DNA from: Odiellus spinosus | Lineage: Eukaryota > Arthropoda > Arachnida > Opiliones > Phalangiidae | DNA length: 64,000 nucleotides | Direction of reading: 5' to 3' | Assembly: GCA_963920705.1 (NCBI GenBank) | Contig: OY987226.1 | Location: forward strand, 16,804,501-16,868,500 | In this document: in pieces, positions 48,538 to 61,200 of the stretch | How positions within the stretch are numbered: position 1 is the stretch's first letter | Layout of the letters: the number at the start of each line of letters is the position of its first letter | Notes under the pieces: generated by a model | The model's database searches: none | What the model saw: the letters and a program-made list of their open reading frames with translations, nothing else | Told to the model about the DNA's origin: nothing | Translations under genes and position numbers: made by a program

Positions 48538-48841
48538 CTCCATAAAAGTAAACCGTAGCTTAAATACTACCAGCAATGGTCCAGGAAAATTTACCAGCAG
48601 ATTCTGATTTGAGACACTAGCGGCCGCAGTCTGTGTAAATAGTGAAATCGGACCATATAGCCAAAATATATATAACTCAAAATATCGAGGAAGAGTCCAT
48701 ATTACTCGAGCCAGACAGGGATGATGACTTTTTTGGCTAGTTTTAAAAGATGTGCAATGACGTAAAACTAGACCTTTGCTCTTACAGTATTAAGCTACGG
48801 GTCGTTGTTTACTTTTATGGAATAAAGTGATAGATTTTTGA
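48538..48841. mobile_element. TIR element family copy 2 (short, left end truncated)
   Basis: It shares the interior CTAGCGGCCGCAGTC, the AAAATATCGAGGAAGAGTCC stretch and CCAGACAGGGATGATGACTT with copy 1 in the same orientation, and the same right end (GTTTACTTTTATGGAATAAA, GTGATAGATTTTTGATAT). The left terminus begins inside the TIR at CCATAAAAGTAAAC. It lacks the GC-rich insertion of copy 1. Confidence 0.75.
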
Positions 48842-51196
48842 TATTACTCATCTATTGCACCACTTGATGTATGAAGTTTATATTTATATAAAGGCACGGG
48901 GAAGGGATCCTAGATTTGAACACACTGAAATCTCCATTTGTTATAAACCATAAACGGAAGTTTCAATATTTTCTTAACCGAGAGAAACACACGAAACCTG
49001 AAAAGGAAGACGATAGGGGATCCCGCATAGTATAATCAATTCACAATAAAATCCCGAATAAAGGTTCACAACACGAAGGAATGCTTTTTTTAAACACTAT
49101 ATTAGGGTCTACTTAACCTTCCCCTAACAACGTTTTATTCGGCAATTTTCCATGGTCTTGCATATTTAGAATCTGCTATGTTTTTCATAAGATGAAAAAT
49201 ATACTAAATCAATAACCCGTGGCTTCTAACTCGAAGGTTTGGTCTCTCACAAAAATTAAACGAAAGCGTAAACTCTACATATTGAATATTTTAACTGATT
49301 ATATATAATGTTTTTTATTCAGAAAGTGTAGCCCAACCTTTAGCGTATGAAAACATAATGTTAATATTCTTTTCATATAAAAGTAGATCATGCAGTGAAA
49401 CTTTAACTGAAATATATATTTAGTTTACTTGACACCTCCAGGTCTGACCTATTTATTATCTATATTTTTCTTGTTGTTATTATTATTATGAGTAATAGTT
49501 TAACATAATCTAAATTGGGTCAAACGCAGCTAGAAAATAGGCCATAATAATACAATTATTTAAATTTAAATATATGGCATAGAAATATTATTTAAACTAT
49601 GTCAATATAATTTTTTTAATAATAACTTGGAGATGAGCTTATCGACGTGTGAATGTAACAAGATGTTGGAACAATTAAGAAACGAGCTCGCAAACTAAAG
49701 ATAAAGATTCAAGGTTTAAAATGCATTTGTATAAATGTATTGCGGTGTAGATACGAGTCGTCTACATTTATGCTCCCCTTGCTCTAAAAACGTTTCCAAC
49801 AGCTACATATTTGATATTTTTGATATTTAACATAATGTGTCAGTTAGTCCTCCATCAAATAAAATTTAAAACGGCTTTTATTCTAGAAAAACTAAACAAA
49901 AAATATTATCTAAGCCTAATATATTACGATTTAGACCTTTTTGTATTGAAATTAAATGTAGTGAAATTTTGTTTTTATTTGATGTGAAATTAATGTCTCT
50001 AGTGAGATATCTGAGCCAGTTAACTGATATCTGACCGAGTCCGAATATAAAATACACCGTAAAGAAATTTCTTGATTTTCAAAATGTCTATGAAGAAATG
50101 TATTAGAACTTCTGAAGTTAAACCTGTTTTCAACAGATACCCGAGCATTTCTACCAGTTTAACCAGATCGCGTTAAGTTAGAAGCACTAATACTAATTGA
50201 AGACTAATCTTCATCAGACAGTTAATTTTAAAGCCATATCAAACTTGATGACTATTTAGTCGCCAAATTTTCGATGGTTTTCACGATGTCCGATATAGAG
50301 CCTTATATAAGTGTGTTATCCGAGGTTTATTTCTACTGTATTCTCCTATAGACATTACCAACTATGTAAAAGCGCATTTCTTATCATAAACCACTTATTT
50401 TGTTTATCAAAAACATATAATTCAAGATTTTTAAATTTTACGTCGCAAAGATCAATTAAAAGAATAATAATTAAATATAAACCTACCAAAATAACTTACG
50501 GAAACAAACTCAATCCATTAATTTGTTAAAACAAAGTTAAAAATGTTAATTCGAATGAAAACCATACAATCGTTCGAGCAAAACCAGGCGTCGGCACAAT
50601 GAAAAAATGAAATAAAAAATGAAATCCTTTTGTTTCGTACTATATGCTGTATAGTTTTAAACAAAAGTTTCCAACGCGAGCGAATTGAAATTACAGTTAC
50701 GCGCAAAGAGAGAAAAACGAATGAACTATACGATATGACAAAGTAAAGTTAGGGGGGTATAAGCTCGTCGTAGGAGTACTAAGCCGTAAAAACCTAGAAT
50801 TTCTGAAAAGTTTTGTTTAATCGGCAACAGGTGTTATGTAGAAACTGAAGCCCTTACATAGATATACACCTTGATGGAGGCCGCCACGCTACGTTCCTCT
50901 ACTCGCGAAATGTCCCCATTTTAGGAACTCAGGAGTATAACACAGTAGTACGCAATACTGAGGACGTATACCTAACAGTGTCGTCAAACACTGTGACTAT
51001 TCGAATGTATACGGAGTTAATAAGATTAAAAGTAATTGGGAAGGGAACAATCGGCTAGATTCAAGCCTTCGTGCGGTTGTTTTCCTTGCTTCTAAAACAT
51101 TAAACCATTCGTTTAGTCTATCTCATTTCGAAGGCTCAAAACGAACAAAGCTAAACTCGCTCCTATCTCCATTATCTTCATATGAAAGGTATAAGG
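48842..51196. other. Gene-free intergenic DNA
   Basis: Strongly AT-rich. Short frames such as 50311-50529 (+) and 50518-50706 (-) show no domain or splice support. No RNA gene was recognised. Confidence 0.5.
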
Positions 51197-51200
51197 TTAA

Positions 51201-51871
51201 AGGGGGAATGCAATTGCCGGACAACAAGTGATTAACAAATATAGAAGAAAGCAAACTTTTCTGTTAATCAATCGCGAGAAACTTTGAAATTTCAAAGTCG
51301 ATCGCGAGGAAATTTGAAATTTCAAAGTCGATCGCTGGAAATTTGAAATTTCAAAGTCGATCGCTGGAAATTTGAAATTTCAAAGTCGATCGCTGGAAAT
51401 TTGAAATTTCAAAGTCGATCGTGAGGAAATTTTGAAATCTTAAAGTCGATCACCACTGCAAAAATCTGGTGCCCATGAGTCTTTACTCTTAAGATATTTA
51501 ACAAGGCAAGAAGACTAGGTTGGTTGTTATCCAACAGCGTTGGCGACATCTAGTGAATTAACATGGGCGAAATTCTGGAGCCGACGAGCCGTATGTTACT
51601 CTTGACATTCCAGAAATCAATTTTTAACTTATTCAAAAAGTAGGCTTAACAGCGATCTGTGGAAAGAAAGTCAGTTATCTCGTCGTTAACGAGTTTCCGG
51701 CGAATCACAGGAGAAGCGCGCTCTTTATTCTGACAGTTAGTCTCGTTAACGATATCAAACTAAGCCTACTTCCCGAGTAAATCAAAAATTTATTTCAATC
51801 TTTGTATTTGTTTGAAGCCTTTTAACGATAATAAATCGATAGAAATGTACTTGTTTGTTTGCATTCTCCCT
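51201..51871. mobile_element. TTAA-flanked MITE, copy D, carrying an internal minisatellite
   Basis: It lies between TTAA at 51197-51200 and 51872-51875. The left end is AGGGGGAATGCAATTG, the right end TTTGCATTCTCCCT. Internally, 51270-51450 holds six 28-29-bp copies of GATCGCTGGAAATTTGAAAT followed by TTCAAAGTC. The right half has an inverted pair around TCGTCGTTAACGAG and GTCTCGTTAACGA. Length 671 bp, non-coding. Confidence 0.75.
51270..51450. repeat. 28-29-bp minisatellite inside MITE copy D
   Basis: Six copies of a unit containing the self-complementary GAAATTTGAAATTTC flanked by GATCGC and AAAGTC. The outer copies are the most diverged. Confidence 0.85.
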
Positions 51872-51875
51872 TTAA

Positions 51876-53214
51876 AGCGATCTAAAATGAATACTAGAGC
51901 TGAAAACTGTAAATGGAAAACAATTTCGACTCTACTTGAGTTTCATATGAATTGGGAAAGACAATTTCGAGTCCTACAAGTATAGCATCACGTATTCATC
52001 CGCCTTAGCTTCTGCTATTATGCGAAATCCTATTGAACAGCTAACTGTCATTCGGATAGATAAGCGTTACGAGGATGACGTTAATACAGAGGCTCTATGA
52101 GCTAAGCCTAACTGTTATCTCCAGATTAAATGTTAGAAGAGACTCGAGAGCAATAATATTTTACGTATACGGTTGTTTATTGTTAAAACGCGCGTGCTTT
52201 CATATATGGGTTTGTAGGCTAAAATAACGCGTACAACCCCCAAAAATTCGTTTGCTAACAGGAAGTCCCTACATATTATCGATTCCCATTAAAAGTTATT
52301 GAAAAATTCCTGTTTGTTTGACGGGAAATACGCTACAGGAACGTACTCGTTAAATTAGGGTTCTTTTCAACATTGTATATAGGTTAATTTTATCACATGT
52401 ACGTACGTGCTGTAGCACTCTACTTGTCAAAATGTATTGTCGTAAACAAAATAATAGTTGTATTAATGGACCGGTATTCTGACCTTGCACCTTGAAAAAG
52501 GCGATATTGTCACAACTGACCATCAATCACGTCATATTTATATGTTTTTCAGGCGTAATCATAAATATCTAGACGGACTATGGGATAAAAGAGTCTGTAA
52601 TTGTGTTGGTCGGTGACAAGTACGATAAATCATTTTCTGCCACGACTTATCAACACGAGAAATCCTTCGCCCATGGGGATCTTCCTATAGTATTATTAGT
52701 ACCAGCGTGAACCAGCTGCAAAATTCATCAGAAACAACGGTGCGTCAATAGCAATCGTCGTCATATTGAATTAAAAGAGCCTGTAATTTACTGTCTACTG
52801 AATTCTTGCACTGTTACCGGATATAATTGTGTCGCGATCAGTCTACAATGTAGTTGAACCCGAGAAGGATTCATACACAATAGTAAAGCTCTTTGTAGTT
52901 GAACAGGGCTGCGATGGAAACTCATCCCTGTTCAACTGACAGATCCGAGACGATCATATGACGTCGGCTTTCAAACTTGTAGAAAAATAAAAAATACAAT
53001 TGATGTCAAGGCGAGGATGGAATTAGAACAAAACAAAAGCGATATTAAAACAATAATAATAGTTATAATAAGTGTCATTTAATCGAATCAACACTATTAA
53101 GTGGATTTATTTACAGAGAACCAAAACATCTGTTGAAGTCGAGGATGAAATCGCCAATTAGAACGATAAAAACTTGGGCAATAATCTCAATAAGGAGTGA
53201 GAAATAATTAAAAT
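51876..53214. other. Gene-free intergenic DNA with one perfect hairpin
   Basis: No gene is seen. At 52897-52908 and 52926-52937, AGTTGAACAGGG and CCCTGTTCAACT form a perfect 12-bp stem with a 17-base loop. Confidence 0.5.
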
Positions 53215-53780
53215 CAAAAGTCTATCACTTTATTTCATAAAAGTAAACAACGCCCCGTAGCTTAATACTATCAGAAAAGGTCGATCATGTTTACGTCATA
53301 GCTTATCACTTAAAAGTAGTCCAAAAAGTAATCACCCCTGTCTGGTTTGAGTGGTTTGGACTCTTCCTCGATATTTTGAGAGGGACGTAATTTAGGCGGG
53401 CCGCGCTTCGCTATATTGGCTTCCCTCCCAACTCCGGTATTTCTCCAGAGAGTGGCGATTCCGAATTCACTATTTACACCGACTACGTCCGCTAGAGTGT
53501 CTAGAATCAGAATCTGCCGGTACATTTACCTGCACCTTTGCTTATAGTATTAAGCGGGGTAGAAGTTGGTGTTTGGACAAGATAAGATCTGTTTATCTTT
53601 ATTCATAATTTGAAATTATCCACGGAAGTCTATGATAAATGCAATGTAATCGCGAATATTGAGCTGATAATTATTCAGAAATAACTGATTAACCAAATAT
53701 TTATGGATTATCTTGTCCAAACCCCAACCTCTAAGCTGGGGGCGTTGATTACTTTTATAGAATGAAGTGAGAGACTTTTG
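53215..53780. mobile_element. TIR element family copy 3 (inverted interior, nested insertion)
   Basis: The left TIR (CAAAAGTCTATCACTTTATT, then AAAAGTAAACAACGCCCCGT) is matched by a decayed right TIR ending in AGAGACTTTTG. The interior is the reverse complement of copies 1 and 2, so this copy lies in the opposite orientation. AGCTTAATACTATCA occurs once at 53255-53275, the unoccupied equivalent of the copy 1 insertion site. It is itself interrupted at 53560-53733. Confidence 0.7.
53560..53733. mobile_element. Small TIR element nested in copy 3
   Basis: The left end TAGAAGTTGGTGTTTGGACA, continuing AGATAA, and the right end TTATCTTGTCC, continuing AAACCCCAACCTCTA, are near-perfect inverted repeats of about 26 bp. 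The flanks are AAGCGGGG and AAGCTGGGG, an imperfect duplication. Length 174 bp, non-coding. Confidence 0.65.
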
Positions 53781-53983
53781 CTAAAATTAACTCTTAAACA
53801 TCGTCTAGAAGCAAACACTTAAAAGCTCACACGTACTGACTGTCTAGTCTTAGTGAAAGTAAACGAGGCTTAGTTGCTTAGTGTTAGGAAAAACTGATTA
53901 AGACAAATAATTCAAATTATTTGGCACGATAAAACCTTCTTCGACGTATTTAAAATTGTTCCAGGTTCTTTATTCATCAATAC

Positions 53984-54076
53984 GACCAAATGAAATAACC
54001 TGAATTCAACAAAAGTGGACCAAAATTTAAAATGCCTTTCGTCCACTTTTGTTGAATTTGGGTTATTTCATTGGTC
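53984..54076. repeat. Long near-perfect palindrome (37-bp arms)
   Basis: The left arm runs from GACCAAATGAAATAACC to AACAAAAGTGGAC. The right arm GTCCACTTTTGTT to GGTTATTTCATTGGTC is its complement with only two or three mismatches, around a 20-base loop. It may be a very short foldback element or an insertion scar. Confidence 0.8.
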
Positions 54077-54079
54077 TAT

Positions 54080-55274
54080 TTGTTTGAATTCTGGTGGAAT
54101 TTTCCAATTTAATTGGATCTTTTTTTTTTTTTAACAAATTATGTGATTTTTCCTGATTGGGTAAGCCGTTTTCTTTGGTCATTCTATGGGAGCACACTGA
54201 AATGAAAAGCAACAACTACGTCACGAGCAAGTAAAAAGTCTCGGGAATTTTTTAAGTTCATGAAAATGAAATTCACGTGTTTGGTGCGAGTTTGAGGAGG
54301 AACGAATTTAGTCTTCTTTCAATAACTAACACAACCTACACTTACAAGGTTAGCTAAGCCATTGTCGATCATTTGAAAGTTTATCAATTGGGAAAAAATC
54401 CCTTCTCGATAATTTGATAGTCGAGCATTTGGATCTCTACCGAAACGACGTATGGTTTGAACAAAGCTTGAATTCCTCTCAACGAATAAATTTAGAGGTC
54501 TTTGAGGACTTGCCTTGAAATAGAAAATTTGTACACCTACTTGTAGGTAGATGTTTAAATAAAAAAGTGACGCTAATACCCTCTACAATTTAACGGCTTC
54601 TCAAAACGAATGACAACCTAAACACTCTTTCTATTATAGAACATTTTTGTTTAGAGGAAGCGCGAAGACTAAAACAGGCAGCCCCTGAAAAGGCTATAAA
54701 TAAAGTAAATATTTGCTTTCCGGCGTTAGAATAAAAGCGCGTAAATAGGATCCTCAGATTCTAGTAGCTCACTACGAATTAGGTATCCAGAGTTTAGAGA
54801 GGCATTATGAGACAGCGGCGAGCCATCGCAATAGAATCTCTTATTACATTCCATTCATCTAGTCAACCAACTAACGTTTACATATACGTATAGAAACCCA
54901 TCGCCCTGAAATTACTTTTCCTTCTTTACAAATCGGATTGAAAAGAGGCTCAAGAGCCGAGGCTGCCCAGCGCTACACCCGCCGGAATCGATTCACGAGC
55001 TTAAACCGAATAGAGTCAAGTCTGGTAAGGAGATGATCTTCGAGTCAATCCAGTTAAGGGCTAAATTCGGTTTTGATTCCCGGATGCGTGGATGTCTCGC
55101 GACGATCGATAAAAAAATTCTCTCGCAAAGTCCCGCGAAAAAGTCACTTAGTAACAAGTTGAGATTCATTCTAGCCGCAATACCGTTTAGAAGTTTGAAG
55201 AAAAAGGACTGTCTATTCCGATTCCGCAGCTGCTAACGGGACACTTTCAGAGTTACAACTTTCAATTCGTCACC
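54080..55274. other. Upstream/5' region of the guanylate cyclase gene
   Basis: It probably contains the promoter and 5' UTR. The open frame 55033-55236 ends 38 bp before the start codon; it is basic, lacks any domain and is at most an upstream ORF. Confidence 0.4.
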
Positions 55275-58200
55275 ATGTACGGAATGTTACTGGAAAGCGT
55301 TCAACACTACGTCAGGTCCGAAATGGGTGAAGAAGTGTGGTCCAAAGTGCTAGAAGAAGTCGGTTGGAAGAACGCGGTTTTCACAACCAGACAAATCTAT
55401 CCGGAATGTTTAATGCCCAGATTAGCAGCCGCTTGTACTCGTAATTGCGATCCCAAGGGTGACGAAGACTATTTGTACTTCTTCGGACAATGTTTCGTGT
55501 TGTTCTTCAGTCATTACGGCTACGATACCTTAATCAGAGCGACTGGAAGGTACTTCAGAGATTTTTTGCACGGGATTGACAATCTTCATCACCAAATCAG
55601 GTTTAGTTATCCCAAAATGAGAAGTCCGTCTTTTTATATCGAAACCGAAGACGTTGAGGGCTGCGTATTGCATTATAGGTGAGAGAACAATTTAATTTAT
55701 CAAACCGGCGAACGTACGAAGCGTGAATATTTTCAATTGGGGCGCGAATATCCACTTGTTTGAAAATAGACAGCTGTCCCCAAAAATTAAAATTTCGAAA
55801 TGATTTCAAAATAATATCGAGTGATGCAAAATAAAATCAAAAACTCGAATCAAATACTCAAGCTGGCTTCACGAACTAATAAATAAATACATATGGAACA
55901 ATATGTGTTTTGTGAAACATATGGAGAAATCTAGTTTGCTTCTGGTAGTAAAAAAAAATTTTGCATTATAGTTTAAAAAATCTCCTTATTTGTAGATCGA
56001 AACGAAATGGATTCGCTTCGTACGTGAAAGGTCAACTCCATCAAATCGCCACTACTTTCTACGGGCTAGAACTGGATGTTGAAGTGTTACAAGTAGAAGA
56101 AGGACCGTCCGGAAGTCACGTGGTTTTCGAACTAAAATTCGACAATCATTCTTGCGCTAGAGAGGCCGAAGAAATCCAAGGTCAGTATCACCAAGGCTAT
56201 TCAGCCACTGAGCGACTAAATCTCCTTTTTATTGACCATTAAGAAAGATCCGGTGGCGACCCAAATTAGTTTTTATATAACACCGAAGGAGTCATTTGTC
56301 GCGAGCATTAAGGCCCGGGTTTAGACTAATCTCGCGGGGCATTGAAAAAAAAAAAAAAAAAAAACACGGTTTGGGAAAGATATTAATCTGACACCCTAGG
56401 ACGCCCTGATTCACCGTGATAAGGATTTATGTTCATGGGATTATATTGTATTTTCGTTTACGTCTTACTAGAAATTGATTTAGAGGCAGGATGCAATGAA
56501 GACGAGTAACGTGCAATTTTTTCTTGATTAGTAGGACGTTTATCCTGGTAGTTCACTCGGTAAATTACCAGGGTAATGGTAATTTAAGGTTTTCTCTTGT
56601 AAAATTACCAAAATGGTTATAATTTTAAAATGTTTTTGGATTAAAAGTGAACAAATTTCTAAAAGAGGTCAAGTTCAACGTTATAAACCATAATGATAAC
56701 GTAGTATTTTAAAAATTTCTAAAATGGCGATTATAAAATATGTATTTTTACTGTTGCGGCATTTTTTCTTGGACATAATGTATATTTTGAATCTTTTTTT
56801 TACGATCTTTCTGAAAATACTACTCAATTTCTAATTGTAGTTCATGAAATATCCGTCACAGCCTCACTTTATCGAGTTGGAAGCGCTGGCAAAACTACCA
56901 TTTGTAAATTTAGTGTTAAAAGTAGACTAAAGCTTCGAGTATCATACCAACTTCAACTGAATTTGACAATAGCCAACTTTCCCAACTATATGCAAATAAT
57001 AATAAAAATAAATAAATTAACATTTTGGTTGGTTCCATGGGTTCCTGCTGTCAAGGTGTGGTGGCAAGACTTGATTAGGGCCACATAAGAACTAGATTTA
57101 AAAGCACCCCCACAGAATTATTTTGGGTTAAATTTAACTAAGGTGGCCCTAGAGTGTAAACGAGGGGGTTGATACTCGTGAACTCAGGTGTACAAAATTT
57201 TTGAACTCTTTGCTCAATCAAAGCTGAACTCTGAGTTCGTAAGAGTGCGAACTCAATGCACTGTCAACTTTAGCTGAACTAAGTGAACTCAGGTGTACAG
57301 CGAATTCAAGAGTGTCGTACCCCTCGATGGTAAGGGACCTTCGTTTTCGGGTATAATTACGTAAAAAATTCAAGAGCGTGATTTTATCGGTGTCGTGAAA
57401 TATTTCCAGCTTTTGATACCCAACTCTGACCTCGGGTTGTCAACAAATGACTCATCTCCCTCCTCCAAGTTCCACTTGCCATTAAAGACAGAGTGAAGAG
57501 TAAAATCAAGTGCTTTTTTCTCGATTACTCAATTTAAAATAAGAATGGTTCGTTTATTAAAACATTTTGGAAATGTATCTGAATTGTGCAAAAATTCTAA
57601 ATGATTCAGATTTGGGTATTCAATTAAAAGGAGAATCTCCGACTAATCAAAAGGCTACCCACCTTTGACTGCATAAATATCCGCGACACGCGCTGTTGTA
57701 CGCGCGATTGTGCGCTTGTAAATGTTCAAGAATGAGATTTAGCGCGATACAAAGAGGGGAAGCCGCCGTCTTTTGATTAGTCGGAGGTCCTCCTTTTAAT
57801 TCTATGCCAAAATCAGGTTACATTTGTAAAATTCAGAGACATTTCTCGGAAACATGTTTTATTTTTAGAAACTGAATTAAAAAACACTTCATTTTCCTCT
57901 TCATTCTACCTTTAAAAGACTCCTATCCGATATATTTTGCTTCCTGCACTATTTTACGCTCGCTCTTCTGTTTGGTCCCAGGACCAAGGTTATTTAAATC
58001 TCTATGGCCTTCAATATATGGACTGACGACGCTGCTAAGCTGGACTTAACCCTATACTAGCATCATATATAATAGTGTTTGACCTTAAAGAGAGATTTAG
58101 ACGGACCATCGTAGATCTTTCCTTATCAGAGGGCGACAGCTAAGCGAATTCATTCGAGAATAAGGGTCTTTCAAAGCAAACCCACCCACGCTTCAAAGCT

Positions 58201-61200
58201 TCTTGCATAAGCAAGTTTATAGGACTTTTGAGACTATTTATGAACTCCGAAATCTGTTTGAACATTCAGTTAAATATTAAAGGCACGAGACAAGGTAATA
58301 GGTATTTGATTTAAAATCAGTGGAAAGTTTTATAAACATAATCTGCCGTATTAACTAGATAAAAATTAATAATTAATTTTTAAGCATGTTTTATTAATTT
58401 TAAATATTCTTGACTCTTACTTGGGTGTAGTTTTGATTGGCTACTGTGATATAAAGCTACTATGATATAAAACTAATTCAGCCAATCACCGCGAAGCCTG
58501 GTAAAGATTTATAACAAAGGTACCGGCGCAGGGATTTACTCTTGCAAATTTTGAGACAATTAGTTCACGATTACAACAGAAATAATCATTTTATATAGAA
58601 AAATGTTCAGTTTCATATTGTATTTTATGATTGAGATAATATAAATTAAGATCAAATCTTTGTTATCCTCTCTCATGCCTTGAATATAGAGTTATACTGG
58701 ATTGTTTATGAATAGTTGGCCATATGGGCAAGGTATGAGGAAAAGCAAAGAGTTAAGCGGTAATAACGTTTAAGTTATAACAATTTTAAATAAATTAAAA
58801 TTTAGAAATAACAATCGTAAACTTATATATTTAGAGCTATAATTTTCATCTAAAGCTAGGTTCACAGTATAGTATTCCAATCGATTGTAATCGATAAAAT
58901 GAAAGCCATATTTAAATCACTCGAAAAGGTTTTAACCTCTATCTGCTCACATATTATCTTAATAAAATGGGTTATTATAGTTTCATCCGTAAGATGTTGA
59001 AGTCTAATCGGTTTCAAAATGTTTCTCAAAGCAGTTTCGAGAAATTGATTTAAATCGATTGAAGAAAAAAAATCTCGTAACTCTTTTTTCACGAAGGATG
59101 CCTATTTTTAAACAGTTTCAGGAATATTTTACATACCGCGTCAAAGCCATAAAAAAGTGACTTTATCAAGACTGACTTCAAAATATAGTTAAAATTGATT
59201 TGTTTTTTAACCGAGATTGAGAGAGGCGAGAGACTAACAAGCTTTGTAAGTGTGGATATCTATGCCTGATCCCGTTTGTAGACTTTTCTTCCTTCATTGA
59301 TCTACGTCGGCCTTTCTTTTCCAGACGGGTAAACACGACGTTCCGGAAAATGACAAAAAAAAAAAAGAGGGTTTCGCTATAGTCTAACCCAATGTGGGTG
59401 ATGATAAACACAGCCGATGTCTCAGTGGACTTCGGCTAAACATCAGTTCTTATCTCGTCCACTTCCATAGAGAATTTTATTTATTTTGGGGCTGATGGCA
59501 GTACGTGTCTGACCAGGGACAGTTTATCATTCATTCACCAGCCTTGAAAAACCTTGTTTTCTTTTCAAAGGAAACAAGCCTTAAAAGTTACTAAAAAGAA
59601 ACGAACTTTGTTCATACTCGGGTTTGGTGACCAAGAATTTAACATACGACAATAGTATAGTACGAATGTAAAATTGGTCTAGTGTACGGAGACCAAGTTC
59701 TCCCTAGAGATAATCCCTGGTGATCGAGTCTTGCCGTTTTGTAACAAGATCGTGTTACAGTTTTGGCGAGGATGTTTAGTTTTACAGTGTTTGGCGTTAA
59801 TATAATTTTTCATGTCTGGGTCACTGTGCCCGATCAATGCGAAGTCAAATGGTCAAGTGTATCATGAGAAACATTAATTTTTTACGATTGTATGGGTTGT
59901 TTAGTCAGAAATAAGAATTTTGGAATTTTTGAAAAATGAATTTCGCATTTTAAATCATAGAAAATCATATAAGATAATTTTGTGAATACCAGTACAAATT
60001 ACCGTGATATGGTAAATACTAATTTATCAATTTCCTAAATTATGTTAATTTTAGAGCCGGACCTCTCCCCCCCCCCCCCCCTTCACCGGCCGATAACAGG
60101 TCTTGTAAAATTATCTTTACTTATTTCAATACAACAAACAATTACTACTTTGATCTAGAAAGTTGAAGTTTTAAAATTTGGATTCAAAGATAAAAGGTTA
60201 CACCACTAAATTATAGTTATAGAGAGACTATTTTTCTTTGAATCGATTTATATTCTCGACCAACCGCCTTATCCTGAGACTAATACCCTCTTCAGACGAG
60301 GTGTAATTAGATTAACAAAGGTTTATTGAACTAAGAAGGATATGTACACCTCGGTTAAATCTGACTAAGCGGGCATAATATTGTAATAAATTCTAAAAAA
60401 CTTCATATTTTTTCAGTTTCTTCACTTCAATAACCATATAAAAGCATATAAATAATATAATTTAGGTTCTCTGTTAATGTTTTACGCGAATTTACACGTG
60501 GTTATATGAAACTGACCTTGTATATCGTACGGTGACAGCTTCCGGTTCTTGGAACATCCCGGAACTGGATCCGGTTAACACGGATTCGTTCTTTCGACTG
60601 TTTCCATTTGGCTTGGCCTTTGACCGCCATCTCGAGTTGCTCGTGGTCGGCGACAAGACGATGGAACTCTTTGGTACCGAATCTCTAGTCAAGAAAAAGG
60701 TCGACATCTACTTCCATCTTCATCGACCGAGAATGGACTTCACTTGGCAAACTGTAAATATACACAATATCGCCTTAACAAATTAAAATAAATAACATGG
60801 AATATTAAATGGAGTGAAGGCTAGTTCACACTATGATACATTGTTGTTCAACAATTGATTGCTACCCTTAAATATAGCAGTATAAGTACAATAATTAAAC
60901 ATAAGCCATAAGTAGAGGGGTCGCTGGACCAATACCAAGCTCCACTTACCAAACGTAAAAATGATTTCTGCGTCAACGATATGACAGGCCGAGTTGCTGA
61001 AACTTAAATAATGTTGCTAATACTAATATTTCCATTGATACAATAAAAATGATCCCATTTACAAGGATAAACATTTCGGAAGATAAATTCGAACTCTTAA
61101 AAAGAATTCTAGCTAATTCGTGAAATTGTTTTTACAATTTAATCACTAAACCAATAGGCTAAAAAAGTAAGCATTGGTTATACAGAAACCGATTCTCAGA

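Noticed and set aside
55033-55236. 67-codon frame just upstream of the guanylate cyclase start
   Set aside because: Basic, no domain, and out of continuity with the H-NOX start; at most an upstream ORF.
58862-59411. Minus-strand frames in guanylate cyclase intron 2
   Set aside because: AT-rich, no recognisable domain, and no supporting splice partners.
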